Assembly (NCBI RefSeq): GCF_000010665.1
Contig: NC_012796.1
Span: forward strand, 4,426,001 to 4,490,000
DNA length: 64,000 nt
Source: Solidesulfovibrio magneticus RS-1
GTDB taxonomy: Bacteria; Desulfobacterota; Desulfovibrionia; Desulfovibrionales; Desulfovibrionaceae
Reading direction: 5' to 3'
Position numbers and translations under genes: made by a program
The notes under the pieces: model-generated
What the model was told of the DNA's origin: nothing
What the model saw: only the letters and a program-made list of their open reading frames with translations
Databases searched by the model: none
Shown here: piece after piece, positions 16,509 through 25,625 of the stretch
Position numbering within the stretch: the first letter of the stretch is position 1
Layout of the letters: every line of letters starts with the position of its first letter

Positions 16509-17797
16509 ACCAACGCAAGAACCTGCCCCAGGGCCTTCGCGGCCTGCGTTCCCTGCACATCCTGGTGGCCGAGGACGACCGTTTCGCCCGGGAGCAGTTG
16601 AGCCTTCTGCTGTCGCGCTTCGCCGGCCGCGTCAGCACCGCCGCCGACGGCATGGAGGGCCTGGACGCCTTCAAATACGACCGCCCCGACATCGTGGTCA
16701 CCGACATCAACATGCCCCGGCTTTCCGGCCTGGACATGGCCCAGGCCATCAAGGCCATGGACCCGTCCGTGCCCGTCATCCTGGTCACGGCCCACAGCGA
16801 CGCCCAATTCTTCCTGCGTTCCATCGAGATCGGCATCGACGGCTACGTGATCAAACCCCTGGACGCCGACAGCCTGCTCAAGCTTCTGGCCAAACAGGCC
16901 GCCGTCCTGCTCGAAGCCCGGGCCGCCGAAGCCCGGGCCGGCATGTTCCGCTTCATCCTCGACATCAACCCCAACTTCATCCTGACCCTTGGCGGCGAAA
17001 GCCTGGACTACGTCAACCGCACCTTCCTCGATTTCCTTGGCGCGACCGATCTGGCCGCCCTGCGCGACAGCCGCCACGCCGGACGCGTGCTGGAACTCGA
17101 CGGACGGGCCTTCGATCCGGCCGACCTGGCCTGGACAAAGCTCCTGGACCTGCGCGAAGGCCGCACCCACCAGGCCGTTTTCGCCCCGCCCCCGGCCAGC
17201 GGGGAGCGCGAACGCACGTTTCTGGTCTCGGCCGTGGGCTTCCCCGAACTCGACCGCACCATCATCACGTTCACCGACATCACGCCCCTGGCCGAGGAAC
17301 GGCGCATCCTGCGCATCCGGGCGGCCACCGACGCGCTCACCGGCATTGCCAACCGGGCCGGCCTGGCCGAGGCCCTGGAGCGGGAATTCCACCGCAGCCA
17401 GCGCCATCCCGCGTCCTTAAGCGTCATCATCTTTGACATCGACCACTTTAAAAACGTCAACGACGCCTACGGCCACCCGGCCGGCGACGCCGTGCTGGCC
17501 GAGCTGACCCGGCTGGTGACGACCCATGTGCGCGACCACGACACCTTCGGCCGCTACGGCGGCGAGGAATTCCTCATCATCGCCCCAGGCACCGACGTCG
17601 CCGAAGCGGCCAAACTGGCCGAGCGCCTGCGCAGCGACGTGGCCCGCCATGGCTTTCCGGCCGTGGGGAGCCTGACCTGCAGCTTTGGGGTCGCCGTCGC
17701 CGGCCCGGACGACACTCCCGACAGCCTCGTCGCCCGGGCCGACACGGCCCTGTACGACGCCAAACAAAGCGGCCGCGACCGCGTCGTGGCCCGGTAA
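16505..17797 (+). CDS. REC-PAS-GGDEF diguanylate cyclase response regulator
   Basis: A 430-residue regulator that would make cyclic di-GMP. The receiver (about 15-135) has its phospho-Asp67 in DIVVTDINMPRLSG, the switch Thr in LVTAHS and the conserved Lys in YVIKPLD. A PAS-like domain follows (about 145-265). The GGDEF domain has the intact active site GGEEF at 352-356 and, five residues before it, R-D-H-D at 343-346, which fits the RxxD product-inhibition site. It is coupled by a 4-base overlap to the upstream kinase, so that kinase very likely phosphorylates it. Confidence 0.94.
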   Translation: MNQRKNLPQGLRGLRSLHILVAEDDRFAREQLSLLLSRFAGRVSTAADGMEGLDAFKYDRPDIVVTDINMPRLSGLDMAQAIKAMDPSVPVILVTAHSDAQFFLRSIEIGIDGYVIKPLDADSLLKLLAKQAAVLLEARAAEARAGMFRFILDINPNFILTLGGESLDYVNRTFLDFLGATDLAALRDSRHAGRVLELDGRAFDPADLAWTKLLDLREGRTHQAVFAPPPASGERERTFLVSAVGFPELDRTIITFTDITPLAEERRILRIRAATDALTGIANRAGLAEALEREFHRSQRHPASLSVIIFDIDHFKNVNDAYGHPAGDAVLAELTRLVTTHVRDHDTFGRYGGEEFLIIAPGTDVAEAAKLAERLRSDVARHGFPAVGSLTCSFGVAVAGPDDTPDSLVARADTALYDAKQSGRDRVVAR

Positions 17798-17891
17798 CGC
17801 CTCGCCACGAGGAGCTTCAACCCCTCCTCCTGCCACGCCCGCCGCGCCTGCCGCGCCCGCTTGTCGGCCCCCCGCCCGCCACAGACGGCCA

Positions 17892-17986
17892 GGGGGTCCG
17901 GGGGGATTATCCCCCCGGCGGGTGCAGGGCAGCGCCCTGCCGGGTCACGGGCAGCGCCCGTGCGGGTGCAGAGCAGCGCCCTGCCG
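17892..17986 (+). repeat. GC-rich palindromic element, copy 3, with three tandem mini-hairpins
   Basis: The core arms CCGGGGGGAT and ATCCCCCCGG are followed by three tandem units of about 22 bases, each a small hairpin around GCAGCGC: CAGGGCAGCGCCCTG, CACGGGCAGCGCCCGTG and CAGAGCAGCGCCCTG. It lies between the 3' ends of the convergent GGDEF and methyltransferase genes. Confidence 0.75.
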
Positions 17987-18006
17987 CCCTGTCGCCCTGT
18001 CGGGGA

Positions 18007-18720
18007 TTAGCCGGGAATTTTGGTGAACAGCAAAGCGGCCTTGAAGCGGCGCTGGGTGGGCGAGACGGCGAAGGAGCCGTTTGGCAGACAGGCAAGAGAC
18101 CACTGGGTTCCGAGTTCGTGGGCCACGAATTCGGCCAGATAAAAGGCGTCGTCATGGACGAACCCGGGGTAGAGTGCTTCCAGGGTTTCCCGGGTGACGG
18201 GCAGATCATCAAGGGCGTAGACCGGGCGCAGGGTAAAAAATATTTCGCGCGAGGCCCAGTTCCTGGCGGCGGCGACCACGGCCTTGACCCGCCCCTTGGC
18301 GATGATCTGGCGGCCGATGAAATCAATGAGCATGGCCAGATCGCAGGGGGTTTCGGGGACGACACGCAGGAAATCGCAGGCCGTAAACGTGACGTCCGGG
18401 GTGTCGTGGAGCCTGGCGATGGCGCAGGCCACCCGGATGACCTCGGGGTCGATGTCCAGACCAAGCGTCCTGACCGCGCCACGGCGTTTGGCCAGAAAGG
18501 CGAAGTAGCCGAGATTGCAGCCAAGATCGGCCACGCTCTTGCCGGCCAGGTCGAGATTGCCGATATACTCGTCGAGTTCGGGAATCTCCCGGCCGTCGCC
18601 GGCGGCGGCGATGCGCTCGCCGTCAGGGCCATGGACGGGCCGCCAGATGCTGGCGGGATCGAGTTCGGCGAGCAGGCGGCGAATGTCGTCGACGGTCGGT
18701 TGGCGGTTTTGGGAGGGCAT
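18007..18720 (-). CDS. SAM-dependent methyltransferase, class I
   Basis: A 237-residue protein. Motif I is VADLGCNLGYFAFLAKRRGA (about 72-91), followed by an acidic loop LGLDIDPEVI and an adenine-binding stretch TFTACDFLRVV. The C-terminal half contains DFIGRQIIAKGRV and an aromatic-rich segment. The substrate is unknown. Two starts are possible: ATG 18720 (used) without a ribosome site, or TTG 18777 immediately behind AAGGA. It lies just before, and divergent from, the AlgI-like gene. Confidence 0.75.
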   Translation of the reverse strand: MPSQNRQPTVDDIRRLLAELDPASIWRPVHGPDGERIAAAGDGREIPELDEYIGNLDLAGKSVADLGCNLGYFAFLAKRRGAVRTLGLDIDPEVIRVACAIARLHDTPDVTFTACDFLRVVPETPCDLAMLIDFIGRQIIAKGRVKAVVAAARNWASREIFFTLRPVYALDDLPVTRETLEALYPGFVHDDAFYLAEFVAHELGTQWSLACLPNGSFAVSPTQRRFKAALLFTKIPG

Positions 18721-18900
18721 GGAGCTTGGTAGCTGGAAAATGGCGGTCTGCCAAGGCCGGGAGTTGTCAAAGCGCAAGTCCTTGAGTAAGACCGATCACC
18801 CGCGAGAGACGCCGGGCAAGGCCTCCCCGACAAAAGGCCTCCAGGCCGGCGCGCGCGAAAGCGCGGCGTCGGGCAACCCCCTACCCCCCCACCCAACCGT

Positions 18901-20355
18901 ATGGTATTTAGCTCCGCATCCTTTTTGTTCTATTTCCTGCCCATTGTTTTGGCCCTGTATTTCGCCAGCGTCCGGTGGACGCATCTGCGCAACTGGGTGC
19001 TTTTGGCAGCCAGCCTGTTTTTCTACACCTGGGGCGAGGGCGAATACGTCGTCGTCATGCTGCTGTCCATCGTGGCCAACTATTTGTTTGGCATCTGGAT
19101 CTACAAGGCCCACGAGCGCAGCAACGCCAAGGTGGAGATGGGCGTGGCCATCGCGTTCAATCTGCTGTTGCTCATCATTTTCAAATACACGAATTTCCTC
19201 GTCGCCAATATGAATCTGGTGCTTGGCGGCATCGGGCTGCCGACCATGACGGTGGGGCAGGTGCATCTGCCCATCGGCATCTCCTTTTTCACCTTCCACT
19301 GCATTTCCTACCTCATGGACATCTACCGTCGGCAGACGCCGCCCCAGATGTCGCTGCCGTGCACGGCCCTGTACATCTCGCTGTTCCCGCAGCTCGTGGC
19401 CGGCCCCATCATCCGCTACAAGGACATCGCGGCCCAGCTGCTGCACCGCACCGTGGGCATCGAACGCTTTTCAAAGGGCATTAACCGCTTCATTATCGGC
19501 CTTGGCAAAAAAGTGCTCATCGCCAACGTGGTGGCCCTGCCGGCGGACAAGATTTTTGCCATCCCGGCCGAGCATCTGACCACGCCCGTGGCCTGGCTTG
19601 GCATCGTGTGCTACACTTTGCAGATCTATTTCGACTTTTCGGGGTATTCGGACATGGCCATCGGCCTTGGCCACATGTTCGGCTTCAAATTCATGGAGAA
19701 CTTCAACTACCCCTACATCTCCAAGTCGATCCAGGAATTCTGGCGTCGCTGGCATATCTCGCTGTCCACCTGGTTTCGTGACTACCTCTACATTCCGCTG
19801 GGAGGCAACCGGGACGGCCAGGCCAAGATGTACCGCAACCTGGTGGCCATCTTCTTTCTGTGCGGCCTGTGGCACGGGGCCAGCTGGAACTTCGTCATCT
19901 GGGGCCTTTTCCACGGCTTTTTCTCGGTACTGGAGCGCTTCCCCCTGGGCAAGCGCCTAACCCAGGGCAACGCGGTCATCGCCCACGCCTACACCATGGT
20001 GGTGGTCATGGTGGCCTGGGTGTTCTTCCGGGCCGAGACCCTGCCCCAGGCCTTGACCTTCCTCCAGGCCATGGCCGGCTTCGGCCAGGGCTCGGGGGTG
20101 GTGTGGCACATGGGGCTGTTCCTCAACCCCAAGGTGGTCATTGTGCTGTGCCTGGCCGTCATCGGCGTCACGCCTATTGTGCCCTGGGTGGTGCGGTGGC
20201 GGGAGGAGCGTCTGGCGGCGCGGCCGGCCGGTGCGGCGGTCAACCTGGGCCTGGAGGCCCTGGCCAGCCTGATCGTGTTGCCGACGGTTTTTGTGCTGTG
20301 CGCCATGTCCCTGGCCAGCGGCACCCACAACCCGTTCATCTACTTCCAGTTCTAG
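18901..20355 (+). CDS. AlgI-like MBOAT membrane O-acyltransferase
   Basis: A 484-residue integral membrane protein with the canonical MBOAT/AlgI start MVFSSASFLFYFLPIVLALY and about ten hydrophobic helices. Landmarks are ISFFTFHCISYLMDIYR, LFPQLVAGPIIRYKDI, DFSGYSDMAIGLGHMFGF, EFWRRWHISLSTWFRDYLYIP, and the catalytic His near residue 325 in CGLWHGASWNF. Such proteins pass acetyl groups across the inner membrane for O-acetylation of exopolysaccharide. The next gene encodes an AlgJ/AlgX-like partner. There is no ribosome site in the C-rich leader, yet the protein start is unmistakable. Confidence 0.95.
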   Translation: MVFSSASFLFYFLPIVLALYFASVRWTHLRNWVLLAASLFFYTWGEGEYVVVMLLSIVANYLFGIWIYKAHERSNAKVEMGVAIAFNLLLLIIFKYTNFLVANMNLVLGGIGLPTMTVGQVHLPIGISFFTFHCISYLMDIYRRQTPPQMSLPCTALYISLFPQLVAGPIIRYKDIAAQLLHRTVGIERFSKGINRFIIGLGKKVLIANVVALPADKIFAIPAEHLTTPVAWLGIVCYTLQIYFDFSGYSDMAIGLGHMFGFKFMENFNYPYISKSIQEFWRRWHISLSTWFRDYLYIPLGGNRDGQAKMYRNLVAIFFLCGLWHGASWNFVIWGLFHGFFSVLERFPLGKRLTQGNAVIAHAYTMVVVMVAWVFFRAETLPQALTFLQAMAGFGQGSGVVWHMGLFLNPKVVIVLCLAVIGVTPIVPWVVRWREERLAARPAGAAVNLGLEALASLIVLPTVFVLCAMSLASGTHNPFIYFQF

Positions 20356-20458
20356 GCCGCACCAATTTGAACATGCTGCATTTCTACAGAGCGTTCCGGC
20401 GACTGGGCGTACAAAGCGGATTATCGGCCAAGCCCGCACCTCGGGATGGGGCAACGCC

Positions 20459-21643
20459 ATGACAACGCCGCAGACTTCAAGCCGCTGGCGCAAGGCCACA
20501 GCCACGGCGGCGGCGCTCATTTTTCTCGTGTTCATTACGCTGCCGGCCCTGGACGGCGTTTTTCATATCGCCCCGCCGGTGGATCTCATGGAAAACGACC
20601 CGGCCCCGCTGCCAGAAATTTCGTTCGCCCAGCTCTTTAAGGCCTTCAACGTGCTGCAGCGGGGATTTCTGGACAAGACCTACGGGTTTCGCAAAAACCT
20701 TGTGCGCCTGCAAAATCTCCTTGACCTGGACATCCTGCAGGCGAGCTCCCATTACCACACCGTGATCCGGGGCAAGGACAACTGGCTTTTTCTGGCCCAG
20801 GAGAATCCTGAGCTCAACGTGGTGGAGGACTACCGGGCCACGCGGCTGTACAGCCCAGGTGACCTGGCCCGCTGGGTGGCCGTCTACCGCGACCGCCAGG
20901 ACTGGCTGGCCGCCCGGGGCATCCACTATCTGCTGGTGGTGGCGCCCAACAAGCACACGGTCTATCCCGAGCATCTGCCGGCCCAGTACAATAAGACCAG
21001 TCCCCGGGACCGCACCGACCAGCTCGTGGACGCCCTGGCGTCGGCCGGCGTTAATATCCTGGACCTGCGCCCGGCCATGCGCACGGTCAAGGAAAAAGCC
21101 CTGGCCTACTACCGCACCGACACCCACTGGACGACCTACGGCGCGTTTGCCGGCTATATTGAGATCATGCTGCGCCTGGCCCGGTGGCGGCCGGAATTCG
21201 CGCCCACCATCCGGGGGGATTACGACATCAGCATCACCCCGGGCCTGACCGGCGGTCTGGCCAGCATGTTGGCCCTAAGCGACCGTTTCCCCGAGGAGCG
21301 GGTGACCTTTGTGCCGAAAACCCCGCGCCGGGCCGTGGAAGTGCCCAATCCCCAAATCCCCAAGGCACTTTTCCAGCCCACGGTGACCATGAGCACCGGC
21401 GACCCCTCGCTGCCTTCGGCCGTGGTCTTTCGGGACTCCTTTGCCCACGAACTCATGCCCTTTCTCTCCGAGCACTTCCGCCAGGCGGTCTACGTCTGGC
21501 CCTACCCTTCCACGCCGCGCGAAATGCGGGTCTTTGACAAGGCCGTGGTGGAGGCCGAAAAGCCCGACCTCGTCATCGACGAATTCGTGGAGCGCTACTT
21601 CACGGAGTTTCCGCCCAAGCCGAAGCTGCCGCCGGCCGAATAA
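20459..21643 (+). CDS. AlgJ/AlgX-like SGNH acetyltransferase partner
   Basis: A 394-residue protein with an N-terminal membrane anchor (ATATAAALIFLVFITLPAL) and a periplasmic SGNH-type domain of the AlgX/AlgJ group. It contains GKDNWLFLAQENPE, LLVVAPNKHTVYPEHLP, the D-T-H-W segment near residue 221 and the nucleophile-context VVFRDSFAHELMPFLS near residue 325. It would receive acetyl groups from the AlgI-like protein and place them on a polysaccharide. The gene pair is separated by 103 bases. No polymer-synthesis genes are adjacent, so the acceptor is unknown. Confidence 0.88.
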   Translation: MTTPQTSSRWRKATATAAALIFLVFITLPALDGVFHIAPPVDLMENDPAPLPEISFAQLFKAFNVLQRGFLDKTYGFRKNLVRLQNLLDLDILQASSHYHTVIRGKDNWLFLAQENPELNVVEDYRATRLYSPGDLARWVAVYRDRQDWLAARGIHYLLVVAPNKHTVYPEHLPAQYNKTSPRDRTDQLVDALASAGVNILDLRPAMRTVKEKALAYYRTDTHWTTYGAFAGYIEIMLRLARWRPEFAPTIRGDYDISITPGLTGGLASMLALSDRFPEERVTFVPKTPRRAVEVPNPQIPKALFQPTVTMSTGDPSLPSAVVFRDSFAHELMPFLSEHFRQAVYVWPYPSTPREMRVFDKAVVEAEKPDLVIDEFVERYFTEFPPKPKLPPAE

Positions 21644-21653
21644 TGGGGCGACC

Positions 21654-22748
21654 CTAACGGGCCTCGCCCGACGAGGCCCCGGTCAGCCAGTGCTTGCGAT
21701 AGAAGTAGGCCGTCATGCCGACGACGGTCAGGCCCATCAGCCCCAGCAGGGCATAGATGCCCCACTCCTCACTCTTGAAGGGCAGATTGTCGAAATTCAT
21801 GCCGAAAAAGCCGACCAGAAAGTTGAGCGGCAAAAAAATCGTGGCCACCAGGGTCAGATACTGGCCCACGGCGTTCATGCGCAACTCGGCCTTGGTCATG
21901 GACAGCCCCACCATCTCCGAGAGCATCTCGCGCAAGGTCTCCACGGCGTCGAGGACCTGATACACGTCCTGCTGGATGTCGTTCCACAAAACCGCCGAAG
22001 CCGGATCGGAAGCGATGGCCTCGTCCTTGACGAAGCGGCCGAGCACTTCGCGCAGGGGCCACAAGGACCGGTGCAGGAACAGCACCTCGCGCTTGTGGTG
22101 GTAGATGCGGGCCAGGACGTTGTCGCCCGAGCCGGCCAGGAGTTCCTGCTCGAATCCCTCGATCTCCTCGGCCAATTGGCCAAGGGTCAGGATGTATTCA
22201 TCGAGAATGGCCGAAACCAGGGCATGGGTCAGATGGGGCTGGCCGCGCTTGGCCAGTTTGCCGTTGCCCTTTTCCAGGCGCAGGGCCACGTCGTCCCAGA
22301 GATTGGTCTCGCGTTCCTGGAAGGTGAGGACAAAGCCCTCGCCGGCGGCCAGGCTCACCTGCTCGGCCAGGACGCGCTGCTCGGCCCGGTCGTAGGTCAA
22401 AAGGCGCAGCAAGATAAAAATGTGCTCGTCGTAGTCCTCGATGACCGGCCGACGCCCGGTGTCCAGGATGTCCTCGACCAGCAGGGCATGGAGACAAAAC
22501 CGCCGGGCCACGGCCCGCACCAAGTCGGGGTCGTGGACGCCGACCACCCGCACCCAGGAGACACAGCCCTGAGGCAAAAACGGTTCGTCCTTATCCAGGC
22601 CGTCGTAACGGCGGAGGGTCACCCCGTCGCCGCTTAAGGTGTACACCATGACATAGGGCGCGAAAACCGGCTGCTGTGGAAACGGGGACTTGGCCTCGGC
22701 TGCGAAGCCCTTGCCCTGGCGCAGGCTTTTCTTGAACCGGTCGAGCAT
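21654..22748 (-). CDS. corA: CorA-type magnesium/cobalt transporter
   Basis: A 364-residue ion channel of normal length. The large cytoplasmic domain includes WVRVVGVHDPDLVRAVARRF and DYDEHIFILLRLL; the long stalk helix includes VLWNDIQQDVYQVLDAVETLREM. The two C-terminal membrane helices bracket the signature G-M-N near residue 316 (GFFGMNFDNLP). It forms a homopentamer for passive Mg2+ uptake in known members. It converges with the AlgJ-like gene, the two stops being 10 bases apart. Confidence 0.95.
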   Translation of the reverse strand: MLDRFKKSLRQGKGFAAEAKSPFPQQPVFAPYVMVYTLSGDGVTLRRYDGLDKDEPFLPQGCVSWVRVVGVHDPDLVRAVARRFCLHALLVEDILDTGRRPVIEDYDEHIFILLRLLTYDRAEQRVLAEQVSLAAGEGFVLTFQERETNLWDDVALRLEKGNGKLAKRGQPHLTHALVSAILDEYILTLGQLAEEIEGFEQELLAGSGDNVLARIYHHKREVLFLHRSLWPLREVLGRFVKDEAIASDPASAVLWNDIQQDVYQVLDAVETLREMLSEMVGLSMTKAELRMNAVGQYLTLVATIFLPLNFLVGFFGMNFDNLPFKSEEWGIYALLGLMGLTVVGMTAYFYRKHWLTGASSGEAR

Positions 22749-22775
22749 GGGGACTCCTTGGATGGGCCCGGGGCG

Positions 22776-23465
22776 TTACGGCGCGGCGGCCCGGGCGGCG
22801 GCGGTCACGGCGGCCAGGACCTCGTCTTCCGTCAGCCCCGAGGTGTCGATGACCACGGCGTCGTCGGCGGCGGCCAGGGGCGACTCGGCCCGGGTGCGAT
22901 CCTGATGGTCGCGGGCTTCGATGGCGGCCAGGATTTCATCATAGTCGGCCGGAGCGCCCAGGGCTTCTAGCTGGCGCACCCGGCGGGCGGCCCGGACCTC
23001 GGCGGCGGCGTCCAGGAAAATCTTGCAGGCCGCCTCGGGAAACACGGCCGTGCCCATGTCCCGGCCCTCGGCTAGAAGGTCGGCGCGACGGCCCAGGGCC
23101 TGCTGCACGGCCCGCAGGCCGGCCCGCACCACGGGCAGGGCGGCCAGTTTCGAGGCCATGGCCCCCACGGCCTCGGTGCGGGCGGCCTCGGGCAGGGGAG
23201 CGCCGTCGATAAGCAGTCGCGTGTCGGTCCCGCGACCGGCCAGGTCAAAGGCCATGGCCCCAAGGGCCGATTCGATGGCGCTCTCCGGCAGTTCGTGGCC
23301 GCCCGGCCCCAGGCGCAGGGCCAGGGCCCGGAACATGGCCCCGGTGTCGAGATAGGGCAGCCCCAAGGCTCCGGCCGCCCGGCGCGACACGCTGGTCTTG
23401 CCGGCTCCGGCCGGGCCGTCGATGGTGATGATGCGCCGCGCGGCGGCGTGGTCGGCTGTGTTCAT
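22776..23465 (-). CDS. cmk: Cytidylate kinase
   Basis: A 229-residue enzyme phosphorylating CMP and dCMP. The P-loop is DGPAGAGKTSVSRRAA near residue 16, followed by LPYLDTGAMFRALAL. The CMP-binding GRDMGTAVFPEA lies near residue 138, and the C-terminal part has the DHQDRTRAESPLAAA segment (canonical R-D..D..R..SPL). It lies between corA and hisC on the same strand. Confidence 0.96.
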   Translation of the reverse strand: MNTADHAAARRIITIDGPAGAGKTSVSRRAAGALGLPYLDTGAMFRALALRLGPGGHELPESAIESALGAMAFDLAGRGTDTRLLIDGAPLPEAARTEAVGAMASKLAALPVVRAGLRAVQQALGRRADLLAEGRDMGTAVFPEAACKIFLDAAAEVRAARRVRQLEALGAPADYDEILAAIEARDHQDRTRAESPLAAADDAVVIDTSGLTEDEVLAAVTAAARAAAP

Positions 23466-23532
23466 GGGCGTCCGTGGAGAGCCGATGTCGCCATCGGCGG
23501 CTGTGCAAATCAGTTCTGCGTTTGGGCGACTT

Positions 23533-24642
23533 CTAGAAGCCGCTGTCGACGATGTCTTTCATGGCGGCCAGAAAAGCATCGTTTTCCTCGTCGTTGCCGA
23601 TGCTGACGCGCAGCATGTGGGGCAAGCCGTAGCTTTTGAGCGCCCGGGCGATGATGCCGCGTTTTAAAAGCCCCTCGAAGACGTCGGCGGCCGGCAGCGG
23701 CGGCGTGAACATGAGGAAATTGGCCTGGGACGGGAAAACCTTGCAGCCCAGGGCGGCCAGCTTTTCGGCCAAAAGCGTGCGGCCCCGGGCCACGGCCTCC
23801 AGGCTTGCGGCCACGAAATCCACGTCTTCCAGGGCGGCCAGGCCGGCGGCCTCGGCCAGCAGGTTGACGCTAAAGGGCAGGCGCACCCGCAGCAGATAGT
23901 CGGCGATGTCCGGCGGCAGCACGCCAAAGCCCAGGCGCAGGCCGGCCAGGCCGTAGAGCTTGGAAAAGGTGCGCAGCACCACCACGTTGTCGGTCTCGTT
24001 AAACCGGGCCATGGTGGAATAGACGGCCTCGGGCTCGGCGAATTCGGCGTAGGCCTCGTCCACCACCAACAGCGCCCGTTTGGGGATGGTCCGGGCCAGG
24101 GCCAGGACGTCGTCGGCCGGCACGGCGTAGCCCGAGGGGTTGTCGGGGTTGGTTAAAAACACCAGGGCGGTGTCGTCGTCGCAGGCTCCGGCCAGGGCGC
24201 CCAGGTCAAAGGCGAAATCGTCGCCGAGTTTGGCCTGGCGCAGGGTCACGCCGCACAGGCGCGTCTGCTGAACATAGATGGAAAAGCACGGATCGAAAGC
24301 CACCACGTTGTCCCGGCCCGGGCGGCAGGTGACGCGCACGAGCAGGTCGATGATCTCGTCCGACCCGTTGCCGGCCACGACGCACTGGCGCGGCACGCCG
24401 TGGCGGGCGGCCAAGGCGGCGGTGAGGGCCGGATTGCCGGCCCGGGGATAGCGAAAGACGGTGTCGGCCTTGCGGGCCAGCACCCGCTTGACCAGGGGCG
24501 AAGCGCCCAGCGGGTTTTCGTTGCTGGCCAGCTTGATGACCCGGGACAGGCCGTATTTTTCCTTGATTTCTTCCATGGAAAGGCCGGGGGCGTAGGGCGT
24601 GAAACCGCGCACTTCTTCCCGGACCCGGTCGCTGGGCTGCAT
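23533..24642 (-). CDS. hisC: Histidinol-phosphate aminotransferase
   Basis: A 369-residue fold-type I PLP enzyme catalysing the transamination of imidazole-acetol phosphate in histidine synthesis. It has LASNENPLGASPLV near residue 37, AGNGSDEIIDLLVR, FLTNPDNPSGYAVP, VVDEAYAEFA, and the cofactor-lysine segment RTFSKLYGLAGLRLGFG. ATG 24642 is chosen for GGAGC upstream and the standard length; the frame is open a further 132 bases. A strong hairpin and one copy of the palindromic element lie between it and the stress-protein gene. Confidence 0.95.
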   Translation of the reverse strand: MQPSDRVREEVRGFTPYAPGLSMEEIKEKYGLSRVIKLASNENPLGASPLVKRVLARKADTVFRYPRAGNPALTAALAARHGVPRQCVVAGNGSDEIIDLLVRVTCRPGRDNVVAFDPCFSIYVQQTRLCGVTLRQAKLGDDFAFDLGALAGACDDDTALVFLTNPDNPSGYAVPADDVLALARTIPKRALLVVDEAYAEFAEPEAVYSTMARFNETDNVVVLRTFSKLYGLAGLRLGFGVLPPDIADYLLRVRLPFSVNLLAEAAGLAALEDVDFVAASLEAVARGRTLLAEKLAALGCKVFPSQANFLMFTPPLPAADVFEGLLKRGIIARALKSYGLPHMLRVSIGNDEENDAFLAAMKDIVDSGF

Positions 24643-24702
24643 GGGGCTGCTCCAAAAAATGTTTGCCCGGCCGCGGGGGTGGCGGGCAGGCGGCAAGGTG
24701 AC

Positions 24703-24729
24703 GGGGACGGCCGCAGAGCGGCCGTCCCC
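24703..24729 (-). terminator. Perfect 12-base-arm hairpin between uspA and hisC
   Basis: GGGGACGGCCGC and GCGGCCGTCCCC enclose AGA. No T-run follows on the minus strand. It may be a terminator or an mRNA 3'-end stabiliser for the upstream stress-protein transcript. Confidence 0.45.
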
Positions 24730-24801
24730 GAAGGGATATTCCGATTGCCCTGCCGACGCAGGGCCGGAACGCATTCCATCACGCCGAGGTTTGGCCCATG
24801 T

Positions 24802-24841
24802 GGGGGGTCCGGGGGCCTCAGGCCCCCGGCCGCCGGAGGCA
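24802..24841 (+). repeat. GC-rich palindromic intergenic element, copy 4
   Basis: GGGGGGTCCGGGGGCCTCAG leads into the right arm and ends GCCGCCGGAGGCA. It lies 3' of the minus-strand universal stress protein gene and matches copies 5-7 almost base for base. Confidence 0.9.
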
Positions 24842-24894
24842 TCTTTTCTCTTCTCTCATCCCCCCAGCAAGCACCATGGTCCAACCGTAGAGCC

Positions 24895-25344
24895 TTAGGC
24901 TTCCTCGCGGGGCTTGACGGTCAGGACCGGGCAGCGGGCCGACTTGACCACCTTTTCGGCCACGGAGCCGAAGATGATGCGGTCGATGCCGGTACGGCCG
25001 TGTGTGCCCATGACGATGAGGTCGGCCTGCTGCTCCTCGGCGGCAGCCAGGATTTCCTCGGCCGGATAGCCGGCCAGGACCAGCCCCTTGGCCGGCAAGC
25101 CGGCGAAATGCTCGGCCACGAAGGCGTCCATGGTCTGCCCGGCCGAGGAGACCACGTCGCCGACAAAGCTGTCCAGGGCCGCCTGAGGCACGTTGAAGCC
25201 GACGTATTCGGCCAGGGACGGGGCAATGTAGACGCACACGAGCCTTGCACCGGTGGCCTTGGCCAGGGTGGCGGCATATTCGGCCACCCTGGGGGAGCCT
25301 TCCGAGAAATCCACGGCGCACACGATGGTGTTGACGCTGGCCAT
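24895..25344 (-). CDS. Universal stress protein, UspA family
   Basis: A 149-residue single-domain UspA protein, starting MASVNTIVCAVDFSEGSPRV. The ATP-binding signature G-x2-G-x9-G(S) is intact in GTHGRTGIDRIIFGSVAEKV near residue 112. Members bind ATP and modulate stress physiology. AAGGAGCGCCCT precedes the ATG. It appears to be monocistronic. Confidence 0.93.
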   Translation of the reverse strand: MASVNTIVCAVDFSEGSPRVAEYAATLAKATGARLVCVYIAPSLAEYVGFNVPQAALDSFVGDVVSSAGQTMDAFVAEHFAGLPAKGLVLAGYPAEEILAAAEEQQADLIVMGTHGRTGIDRIIFGSVAEKVVKSARCPVLTVKPREEA

Positions 25345-25575
25345 AGGGCGCTCCTTTTTTCCGGGCGTGGGCCATTCCCGCGCTCAAGTTCCGGCCGGAT
25401 CGGCCGAAAAGACCGGCACGATCCGTCTTGTGCCAGGATGCCAAAGTGGCCGCCAATAGACAAGGCGTTTGCGGTGTCTTATGAAATGGACGCGGGCGGA
25501 GCGAAGAGGCAAAAAATGCCGCCCATAAAATTTACTTTGACTGAAAATCCGGCGCGTTAGCCCAAAAGACCTCTC

Positions 25576-25591
25576 TGGCAGGTTTTTTGCT
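25576..25591 (+). promoter_or_regulatory. Sigma-54 (-24/-12) promoter
   Basis: TGGCAGGTTTTTTGCT matches the RpoN consensus TGGCACGNNNNTTGCW at all conserved positions except one base of the -24 box, with the correct spacing between GG and GC. The predicted start is about 10-12 bases downstream, giving a leader of about 24 bases before ATG 25626. Confidence 0.8.
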
Positions 25592-25625
25592 TGTAACTGG
25601 CAAACGTCAACGGGGGGGAAGGCCG

